DNA from: Stentor roeselii
Lineage: Eukaryota > Ciliophora > Heterotrichea > Heterotrichida > Stentoridae
NCBI GenBank assembly: GCA_006503475.1
Contig: RSEH01000213.1
Coordinates: 1-64,000 of the forward strand
DNA length: 64,000 bases
Reading direction: 5' to 3'
This document shows, piece after piece, positions 56,995 through 64,000 of the stretch (its first letter is position 1; each line of letters begins with the position of its first letter). Under the pieces are notes generated by a model that was given only the letters and a program-made list of their open reading frames with translations, did no database searches and was not told the origin of the DNA. Made by a program: the position numbers and the translations under genes.

Positions 56995-59556
56995 CTATTC
57001 ATAAGCCTTCGGACGGTACATCATTTTGAAGTAGGTCTCTTCTGTGGGCTTTTGGAAATTGTCTGCCACGTTTGAAGGACAGGCTGATAGTAAGTTGTCA
57101 ACGATTTCTACAAGTTTTTCTTTCAGTGAAGCCTCTGGGTCGTCTTCGATGGTTCTTTGACGGGCTGCTCTGCAGATGGCTTCTAAGAATTCCACGAAAT
57201 TCATTTCGAGATGGCGCTTTTTGAATATAATGTCGACTTGAGTCATCATTGCTTGGTTGAAACAAACGTCGATCTCACGTGTTGTGAAGCTGTCACTTAT
57301 TATCCTGGAATCTGTGCATAGTAAACGAAATTCTTCTAAAGACATGAATGGCTTCTGGCCTGGAACTGATTTTCTTCCTGAGTATTTTTTGTAAAGGGAA
57401 TCGAAAATTACCTTGTGGGCTTTTATGAAATAGTCTACTTCTTCGACCATTATTTCTTGAGTCCTAACAACTCGATTATCATAACTTCGAATAGCGACTT
57501 CTAGATGTTCAGTTAAAAATTTATCAAAAGCCTCAGCAGCATTTTTGCATATTTTATTTCTGACAAATCGATCATTTGCAATTCTTACTAAAATTTCCAT
57601 GAATTCATATCTACAAAGTCCATTACCTGCATTGAAAGTTTCTCCTTTTTCCTTTCCAGCATTAGCTGAGTTCCAATTGACTCCAAGATCACTGACCTGA
57701 AAAAGGTTATCAATGACTTTGCAAGAGTTTAAAAAGTCTATAAGAACATTTTGAGTGATACAAAAAAGTTCATTTCCTGAGTAAGCTGAAAGAGTTTTAT
57801 AGCATTCTTGAATAAACTCATAAACTCCTTTAAGCGAGTCATAAACAAGATTTTGGACCTCAGGAACTTTAATGAAATTCATGAGTTTAGAACTCTTCCA
57901 GTCGAACTCGAAGCAATCATTAAGATATTCAGGACTATCCATCCTATAATCTTTAAAGACACTCATATTTAAGTTCCAAGGAATTTTTTCATATTCAGAG
58001 GCAGCAGCTTCATAAGTATCACTCGGGATTCTCGCCTTCGAAGCGAAAAGATCTTTGACATCACATTCAGTTCCATGTATCTGAGCATAGTTCACAACAG
58101 CGACCTGGCCAAATGTCGGATGATTAAAAGGCTGAATCAAGTTTAAAGTTTTAAACTCATTGCTTTTCATAACCCCTGCTTTATTCGAAAAGAAAAATTT
58201 CACCTTGCCTGGAGGAACGACTCTAGTTTTTAAGAACTTTCCATCTTGTTGCTTGTTCATCAGTTCCGGTGCATAGTTGTCACATTCCAAATGAAGATAA
58301 ATAGGCGGCATGTTAGCATCTCCAGAAGTCCTGGGAGTCCAAATAAAAGTGACTTCAATCCATCTTTCACAGATCCAACAGTTTAAAATCGTTTTTTTCT
58401 TGGGAACTTTTGAGTCACTCACAAACATCCTGTTAAAAAAATGACTTTGCTGCATTCGGGTGTTATTTTCTGCAGGGATCACGAAACCTTTACTGTCGAT
58501 CAGGCAGTCGTTGCCGAGAGAATGAAGGCCGATTAAGGTGTGGTTGTCTTTTAAACCTTCTGCAAGGACCTGGGCTTCTTCTTTTGAGAAGTAGTTGAAA
58601 GAAATGTCGAGATGAAGAAGGTCTGTGTTGTCTTTCAGGGCTTTTCCAAAAGATTTTACTACTGCGAGGCTTGTGTCTCTTCCTAGTGAGTTCCAAGATA
58701 GGTCTAGTTCTGAGAGGCCTGTGTTTTCGGAAAGTCCTTCAAGGATTTCAAGAGCCCCTTGTGTTCTGAAGTTGTTCCAGTGAAGGTCTAGGCGCTTTAG
58801 ACTTCTGTTGTTTTTTAGCATTTCTTTCAGTGCTACTGCTGAGAAAAAACCGAGGTTGTTGTTGGCGATGCTGAGATGAGTTATCACTGAACTTCGGCTT
58901 ATTACTTTGCAGAGGACTGAAACTGACTTGTCTGAGACCATTGTGTTTTCGATGTCGATCCACTTTAACTTGTTTTTAGGGTGCTCTAAAATCTCAGCAA
59001 TGACTGTAATCGACCTTGCTCCTATCTTATTATCTGATAAAATAACTTTTTTAATTGTTTTTTCTTTAAGCTTCTGCAATATTTTAACACACCCATTCTC
59101 AGTAAGTCGATTGTTATTTAGATTTAACTCTTTCACATTTTTGCAGTGTTCAATTCCTTCAGAGAATGCATTGGCATAAACATCTCCCATGCTATAACTA
59201 TGAATATCAATCTTAGTATCAGGACCTTTTCTTCTAACAATGCCAAAAGGTTCAGGATTAAGATGAATTTTATCAACTTTTTGCAGATAAGCGACACTAG
59301 GAGAGTCTTCTAGTTTCTCAATCTTATTTTTTTGAGACAACAACGAGATATTTTTATAAGTGTCAATAAAATCGAGCTTCGCTCGATTTCCGACAGGGGA
59401 AAAACTGTTTATTTGAGACAAACGGCGCTCTCGGGATGACCGAAGAAGGTAAAAAAGCGGGTCCTTCGATGCGATTCGGCGATTTGTGACAATAGGTTGG
59501 GCCAGGCCGTCTAAAGAGACCCAGTCCCTTCGATGTATTTTCGGAAGTTTGCTCAT
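56995..59556 (-). CDS. leucine-rich repeat protein with C-terminal EF-hand-like region
   Basis: An 853-residue protein from ATG 59556. Residues about 135-370 are RNI-like leucine-rich repeats (VKELNLNNNRLTENGCVKIL, SLKRLDLHWNNFRTQGALEI, GLSELDLSWNSLGRDTSLAV, DLLHLDISFNYFSKEEAQVL). A middle Cys/Trp-containing block follows (NCWICERWIEVTFIW). The C-terminal 150 residues have helix-loop-helix pairs (MSLEEFRLLCTDSRIISDS; MNFVEFLEAICRAA) like EF-hands without perfect loops. Such LRR proteins are often ciliary. Precise family unknown. Confidence 0.82.
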   Translation of the reverse strand: MSKLPKIHRRDWVSLDGLAQPIVTNRRIASKDPLFYLLRSSRERRLSQINSFSPVGNRAKLDFIDTYKNISLLSQKNKIEKLEDSPSVAYLQKVDKIHLNPEPFGIVRRKGPDTKIDIHSYSMGDVYANAFSEGIEHCKNVKELNLNNNRLTENGCVKILQKLKEKTIKKVILSDNKIGARSITVIAEILEHPKNKLKWIDIENTMVSDKSVSVLCKVISRSSVITHLSIANNNLGFFSAVALKEMLKNNRSLKRLDLHWNNFRTQGALEILEGLSENTGLSELDLSWNSLGRDTSLAVVKSFGKALKDNTDLLHLDISFNYFSKEEAQVLAEGLKDNHTLIGLHSLGNDCLIDSKGFVIPAENNTRMQQSHFFNRMFVSDSKVPKKKTILNCWICERWIEVTFIWTPRTSGDANMPPIYLHLECDNYAPELMNKQQDGKFLKTRVVPPGKVKFFFSNKAGVMKSNEFKTLNLIQPFNHPTFGQVAVVNYAQIHGTECDVKDLFASKARIPSDTYEAAASEYEKIPWNLNMSVFKDYRMDSPEYLNDCFEFDWKSSKLMNFIKVPEVQNLVYDSLKGVYEFIQECYKTLSAYSGNELFCITQNVLIDFLNSCKVIDNLFQVSDLGVNWNSANAGKEKGETFNAGNGLCRYEFMEILVRIANDRFVRNKICKNAAEAFDKFLTEHLEVAIRSYDNRVVRTQEIMVEEVDYFIKAHKVIFDSLYKKYSGRKSVPGQKPFMSLEEFRLLCTDSRIISDSFTTREIDVCFNQAMMTQVDIIFKKRHLEMNFVEFLEAICRAARQRTIEDDPEASLKEKLVEIVDNLLSACPSNVADNFQKPTEETYFKMMYRPKAYE

Positions 59557-59631
59557 ATTAAGATATAACTGAATTAAATGAATCCTTTCGAGACTTATTA
59601 AATACTCTTTTTCTCTATTGAAGAAAATAGT

Positions 59632-61731
59632 CTACTTTGACTTGTATGTCTCTATTTTTTCACTTTTTTGGTGGAATAAAGGTAAGTTTTCATCTAATAA
59701 TAAGGATTTTGGAGCAGTTTCTTTTAAAGTTGTTCTTCTTTCTACTTTGCATTCGTTTTCCCAGACCTGGATGTTGCGCCTGACCTGTTCTAAACAATTC
59801 TTGGTGAAGTGATCGGATTGTAGGAAGCTTCCAAGGGCCTCGTAGAGAGGAAGAGCGATGTTCTTTAAGAAACCGATTTGGGACTTGGGAATGTAAGTTG
59901 TTTCTCGGTCGCAGTACATTGAAACTGGCTTTCCACTTTCTTTTTCAATGTCGCCTTGACGGAAAAACTCTTCACTGATTAGAAGACTCCAGTTTCGGTG
60001 AATGTCTGGCCGCTTTGCTGAATGTCCAATATCTGATGCTTTGATCAAAATTCGCAGAGACTCTAAACGAATTTCTTGCAAGTCAAAATGGCTTTTATTA
60101 TAATTGTTCGACTTGAAAACTCTTAACAATTCAAAGTGCTTTCCCATGTCGGTTGCCAGGATAAACTCGATTATCCATTTTCTCGTCAGCAGGAACTGGT
60201 CAGGGTCGAGATTTGACAAAAAATTTGAATCTTGGTCTCTCAGCAGGTTGAAGGTCAATGATGAGTGCATATTTTCGAGCACTGAGATGTCGTTATCTAA
60301 ATGAAGATTACATTTTATTGCTAATTCGTCTTGAAAATTCACTAAAAAACGGTTCGTAAATCCTGGATGGCCTACATCATGTGCCAAGTGTGAAACAATC
60401 AGAGCAAGCATTTCCAGGTCAGTTAAATTAGGCTGGACAAAAGAAGTACTAACAATATAAAGTCCAGACGACAAAATATCCGCAGCATGAACAGCATTAT
60501 GATAAGGGTTAAGTTTATACCCTTTTTGTAGTTCCATCAAAAAACACTGAAGTTTTTGCCCCTCGATTCTGAAAGTTTTCTGCAAGTTAAACATCCGAAA
60601 AGCATGAATTCCAACACTAGGAATAGGAAGACTATCAGATCTTGTATTGAAGTCAAACATATCAAGATTCCAATTGAATCCGATTTGTTTAAGCAGAAGT
60701 AAAAGGTCCTGATTTACTCCTTTATCAACGACTTTATCAGTTTCCTTATTTTTTACCTTTTCCCTCTTCCGAATATTGACTACCTGGAAGTTAGTCCAGC
60801 TCTGTTCAATATAAAGTCGATCATCATCATCAAGTCCTTTAGTGATAAATTCCATGTTAAAGTCAGTGTTATTACGAGTTCGATAGTCAGAAATAATAGA
60901 AAGGAACTGGACAGTACTTTCAATCTCTTTCCTTATACTCGAGTCAACATGTGGCAGAAGATTATTCAAATCATCTGCACAATTTTTCAGTTTCATTGAA
61001 ATTTCTTCATTCAAATAATCGTTTTTCTCAGTTTCCTCAATCTTCAAGCAGCTGCCATCGAAAAAAGCCCTTCGCAACTCGAACTCTTCATGATAAACAC
61101 GCAGCTGCTGGGCACAAAGAGCTAAAATCAACAACAAAAATTCAAGAATTCCAACTTTCAGTCCTTGAGTTCCTGAAATCCTAACAGCGCCGAATAAGAA
61201 AAGAACAACCAGGTTACTCCAGAAAAGGATAAAAAAACCTGAAAGACAGTAAAAGTTGAGTAAAAATGATAAAAACACCAGTCCAGGCAAAGCAGGAAGA
61301 CTCGGCCTGTCGTTCCTGTCGAATAAGATCTGCTGAAAATCGAAATCGTTTAAAATAAGAGAAACTGCAAAGACCAGGTAACTGGAGATGGGGAAGTAAG
61401 CAGAAATTTTACTCTTTTTTTTGTGTATCAGGATAAAACTTGCAGCAGAGACCAAACATGTGAAAAGTATTGTGACTAGCTGGAATTTTAAAGAATTCAG
61501 AATGAATGAGTCTTGCAGCTTCAATAGGTAGCTTGCAAAGTAAAGGGTTATCAGTGAAAAGTGAAGAAAAAAGACTAGAGGGTTACCAATGCGTAACTTT
61601 GAAGTGACTTTACTTGATTTTAAATACTTTTGGAAGTTTAACTCGGTTCTTGTGTCATGAAACCTGAGCTTGTAGTAGTTCAGGCTTCTTGAAAAATCAT
61701 CTGGTTTCATATCAAGTGGCTCTATTCTCAT
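59632..61731 (-). CDS. membrane cyclic nucleotide phosphodiesterase
   Basis: A 699-residue protein. The first 220 residues have about six transmembrane helices (PLVFFLHFSLITLYFASYLL, FQLVTILFTCLVSAASFILI, PGLVFLSFLLNFYCLSGFF and so on). The C-terminal half is a class I PDE HD domain: YHNAVHAADIL, LALIVSHLAHDVGHPGFTNR (with the HDxxH metal site), ILATDMGKHFELL, LIKASDIGHSAKRP. The metal-binding His and Asp residues are present, so cAMP or cGMP hydrolysis is expected. Membrane-anchored PDEs with N-terminal helices are typical of ciliates and other protists. It lies directly beside the dynein-2 gene, 9 bp apart. Confidence 0.93.
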   Translation of the reverse strand: MRIEPLDMKPDDFSRSLNYYKLRFHDTRTELNFQKYLKSSKVTSKLRIGNPLVFFLHFSLITLYFASYLLKLQDSFILNSLKFQLVTILFTCLVSAASFILIHKKKSKISAYFPISSYLVFAVSLILNDFDFQQILFDRNDRPSLPALPGLVFLSFLLNFYCLSGFFILFWSNLVVLFLFGAVRISGTQGLKVGILEFLLLILALCAQQLRVYHEEFELRRAFFDGSCLKIEETEKNDYLNEEISMKLKNCADDLNNLLPHVDSSIRKEIESTVQFLSIISDYRTRNNTDFNMEFITKGLDDDDRLYIEQSWTNFQVVNIRKREKVKNKETDKVVDKGVNQDLLLLLKQIGFNWNLDMFDFNTRSDSLPIPSVGIHAFRMFNLQKTFRIEGQKLQCFLMELQKGYKLNPYHNAVHAADILSSGLYIVSTSFVQPNLTDLEMLALIVSHLAHDVGHPGFTNRFLVNFQDELAIKCNLHLDNDISVLENMHSSLTFNLLRDQDSNFLSNLDPDQFLLTRKWIIEFILATDMGKHFELLRVFKSNNYNKSHFDLQEIRLESLRILIKASDIGHSAKRPDIHRNWSLLISEEFFRQGDIEKESGKPVSMYCDRETTYIPKSQIGFLKNIALPLYEALGSFLQSDHFTKNCLEQVRRNIQVWENECKVERRTTLKETAPKSLLLDENLPLFHQKSEKIETYKSK

Positions 61732-61740
61732 ATTTATTAA

Positions 61741-64000
61741 CTAATCTTCTGAACCTGTCAGGAATAAAGCGACACCGCTTATTATTCGCTCTTCTGATGA
61801 ACCGCTGTTTGGAAGGGCTAGCGTGCATAGGGATTTTTCTCTTTCAATGGAATTGTAAAGAGGAACGTTTACAAAGTCTCCTGTGATTGGCTGGGGTTCG
61901 TCGTTTCTGATCCAAGCAATCGAGAACTCAGGCATCATAGCCAAGTCAGACGAGTTATCAGCCGAAGTAGTTAAACTCCTCTTAAATTCACATCCCTGCA
62001 ACAAGATTCCCTTGACACTAATCCCTCCATCCAACTTCCTATCAAAAGAAGCTACAAGTTTCAACTGTTCCATGGGATGTTTGAGTTTCCGAGCCTGTAC
62101 CTGTCTAAGTACATTCAAAAAGGTTTCAGGATGAAACAATTCTCCTAAAACAACCGAATCACTAAACAAGTTCTTCCTTCCTAAATTTTCAAGCCACCTC
62201 TTAAGTGCCGATGTTTTCCTGACAAGTGCCCTAAGCCACGCAACAGGACTATTCGGTCCTTCCCAGAGACTAGTCCAAGTATCAGGAACCTGGTTCATAA
62301 GCAGTTCTTTTCCATCCTGTTCAATACTACTTGTTAGCAGTTCAGTCCCACTGATAACTTTGCTGATGCTTTCTAAAGACTCATTCACTTTTTCCAACAT
62401 CTTAAAAGCATATCGCGCTTCTTGAACAACAAAACTTCCCAGAGGGTCTTCAGAGTCTTCAAGTTTTCCTTTAAACTTATCCTCACTTTTCATCATTGTT
62501 TTCCACAAGTTCCAGATAGGTCCGAGTTTTTCTCCCCATTGTTCTCGGTCGAATTTTATCTCGTCTTGACTGATTGCAGAGAGTTGCTTCAGTTGCTTTA
62601 TCACTGTTGAGCTGTTGAATCTTTGCACTGAACGGTTGATATTCAACGGCAGGCCGAAGAGTTTAGGACTGTCCACATCTGCAAGTGAGTCAATGATTTT
62701 CGAGTAGTCTTTATAAGACTTGGTGCTTGGAAGTCGAATATTCGATGCCAGGGCTCCTGAGTTGAAAGTTTCTTCAGAAAAGTACTTTTTAAGGTATGCC
62801 TGAAGGACTTTTATATCAAAAAAGTTATCAATTCTTCCACCATAAACCGCATTTTCCAGTAGTCCTCGCAAGGTGCTCCATTGAACAGGAGCTTTTTCCA
62901 GGACTTGCTCAAGTAAATTAATCCCAGCACGGATATCTGCAAGGCTGAACTCGTAGAACTTGCTCCAGCCCTGAGGAATGTAAGTTCTTCGCTCCTGAAC
63001 AATCGCATGAAACCAAGCCAATGAAAACAAAGCCTGTGCACGAATGACTGACCCCTTTTCAACATCATCCTGACTAAGTGAAAGATAAGTCCTCTGCAAA
63101 TTTTTCTTAATACCCGGGGGAGATTCATAACTAATTTTCAAACTTGACTGTAACAAAATCGCAGGAAACTTAGGATGGGGTTCAGTTGTAAGCCAAAGTC
63201 TAAAGTTTTGATGAGGTTTCATGATTTTCAGTTCTTTTTCCAGAAGTGGAAGCCATCCAGTGACAATATGTAAGTTCTTCAAACAGAGCCAATGGCCTTT
63301 ATGTGCGCAGTCTTTCAGTAATTTTAAAGCCTCGTCGTTTTGACCTCCTCCCATTGCCATTTCGTGGAATTTATCACGGCCGATGAGAGATTCAGCGAAT
63401 TCTTCCAGTTCTTTCGTCGGGTCTGACCCGGGGCTGACGATGAACAAGACAGGTTCGGAACAACTCGACTCTGACTTGTAAATTTCTGATAAGGACAACG
63501 GCGGCGGCGCTATGTCTGACTCGCCCAGGGCTTCTGATACGAATAAATGCATTGCGGACTCTAAACGGTCTGGACGTAGTACTTTTACTAGAAGCATCTT
63601 TTGGAAAAGGGTCATTTTTGATGATATGCTTTGAGGAAACTCCTTCTCGCAGGTACTTGAAGAACCCCAACTGTCCCATGAGGAACTGTCGAGTTGAAGA
63701 GAGTTGATTAACTTTGGAAGAGTCGCTGCCAACATACCGAACTCGTCTCTACGGTCTTCTGAGGCCCATGATGGGAATAAACGACCTGCGTCGCCGCTTG
63801 CGGCGACTTCCCCTTTTAGGAATTCCCATTCGTTTGGCTCGAATATCTCAGGACGGGTAAAGTGAACGAAGTGGATACCGAACATCACCTGGTCGGCTTT
63901 GAATATTGCACGACAGACGTGGAAGAAAAGATATTTTACTAGGTTTCGACGTAGCTTTTCTAGTTTTTCGGAAAGGGATGATGAATTCACTTGACTGGAA
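61741..64000 (-). CDS. DYNC2H1: cytoplasmic dynein-2 heavy chain, C-terminal part (5' end outside window)
   Basis: The frame runs from TAA at 61741 to the right edge, about 750 residues of the C-terminal motor. It contains the AAA6/C-terminal region: PVLFIVSPGSDPTKELEEFA, KFHEMAMGGGQNDEALKLLK, GHWLCLKNLHIVTGWLPLLE, FRLWLTTEPHPKFPAILLQS, SLKISYESPPGIKKNLQRTY and ALFSLAWFHAIVQERRTYIP, with QGWSKFYEFSLADIRAG. The pattern fits DYNC2H1, the retrograde intraflagellar transport motor, better than axonemal or cytoplasmic dynein-1. A beta-rich C-terminus ends EDVALFLTGSED-like. The first ATG-like position at 63990 is only a GTG, so the gene is open at the edge. Confidence 0.93.
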   Translation of the reverse strand, partial: SSQVNSSSLSEKLEKLRRNLVKYLFFHVCRAIFKADQVMFGIHFVHFTRPEIFEPNEWEFLKGEVAASGDAGRLFPSWASEDRRDEFGMLAATLPKLINSLQLDSSSWDSWGSSSTCEKEFPQSISSKMTLFQKMLLVKVLRPDRLESAMHLFVSEALGESDIAPPPLSLSEIYKSESSCSEPVLFIVSPGSDPTKELEEFAESLIGRDKFHEMAMGGGQNDEALKLLKDCAHKGHWLCLKNLHIVTGWLPLLEKELKIMKPHQNFRLWLTTEPHPKFPAILLQSSLKISYESPPGIKKNLQRTYLSLSQDDVEKGSVIRAQALFSLAWFHAIVQERRTYIPQGWSKFYEFSLADIRAGINLLEQVLEKAPVQWSTLRGLLENAVYGGRIDNFFDIKVLQAYLKKYFSEETFNSGALASNIRLPSTKSYKDYSKIIDSLADVDSPKLFGLPLNINRSVQRFNSSTVIKQLKQLSAISQDEIKFDREQWGEKLGPIWNLWKTMMKSEDKFKGKLEDSEDPLGSFVVQEARYAFKMLEKVNESLESISKVISGTELLTSSIEQDGKELLMNQVPDTWTSLWEGPNSPVAWLRALVRKTSALKRWLENLGRKNLFSDSVVLGELFHPETFLNVLRQVQARKLKHPMEQLKLVASFDRKLDGGISVKGILLQGCEFKRSLTTSADNSSDLAMMPEFSIAWIRNDEPQPITGDFVNVPLYNSIEREKSLCTLALPNSGSSEERIISGVALFLTGSED

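Noticed and set aside
1-64000. Reading TGA as Trp, as in Blepharisma
   Set aside because: Conserved genes end naturally at TGA and carry none inside, and genes also stop at TAA and TAG, so the standard code fits.
1-64000. CRISPR arrays, insertion sequences, or phage genes
   Set aside because: None seen; the gene content and introns are eukaryotic throughout.

Overview
This is protein-coding DNA from a ciliate macronuclear genome that uses the standard genetic code. All three stop codons end genes (TGA ends the importin-like gene at 27877 and the ALG5 gene at 19861) and long conserved genes contain no internal TAA, TAG or TGA. Ten short ORF interruptions are explained by 15-nt (one 16-nt) GT...AG introns of the form GTAAG...TAG. 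A standard code together with 15-nt introns points to Stentor, most probably Stentor coeruleus. Blepharisma also has 15-nt introns but reads UGA as Trp. The species call is inference.

Layout. 1-1677: two gene fragments, a 5'-truncated TPR gene (-) and a 5'-truncated, frameshifted trypsin-like protease (+), meet head to head near 750-773. 1678-10834: an AT-rich, gene-poor island with only two long intronless genes, transcribed divergently. One is a 1305-aa WD40 protein whose C-terminus looks like a degenerate kinase. The other is a 727-aa protein joining a pseudokinase-like domain to an HEXXH metallopeptidase-like domain. 10835-34737: compact conserved genes, including a TVP15-like membrane protein, two identical tRNA-Cys, an EF-hand-like coiled-coil protein, Rab1, AP-4 epsilon, a SHIPPO/STPGR protein, an intron-containing tRNA-Tyr, ALG5, a CCCH-RING protein, an androglobin/calpain-like protein, an importin-beta-like protein, an ankyrin protein, eIF3d, coiled-coil proteins and a RINGv-FHA protein. 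34738-38104: a second AT-rich island around one gene, a bacterial-type P-loop ATPase with a PD-(D/E)XK nuclease-like tail. 38105-64000: compact again, with PP6 regulatory subunit (SAPS), SANT protein, TMEM185-RING protein, PH-like protein, polo-like kinase, PP2A scaffold subunit, a TPR-DUSP-MYND-USP deubiquitinase, coiled-coil proteins, an axonemal NDK-like protein with a mutated catalytic His, an LRR protein, a membrane cyclic nucleotide phosphodiesterase and the C-terminal part of cytoplasmic dynein-2 heavy chain.

The conserved blocks are very dense. Neighbouring genes are often 5-60 bp apart, two divergent pairs have start codons only 9 and 13 bp apart, and one convergent pair overlaps by 9 bp. 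Several genes concern cilia (SHIPPO, androglobin-like, NDK-like, dynein-2) or membrane traffic (Rab1, AP-4, TVP15). The AT-rich islands differ in intergenic length, codon bias, absence of visible introns and gene families. The most unusual content is the divergent WD40-pseudokinase / pseudokinase-metallopeptidase pair; a role in signalling or conflict is only a hypothesis.
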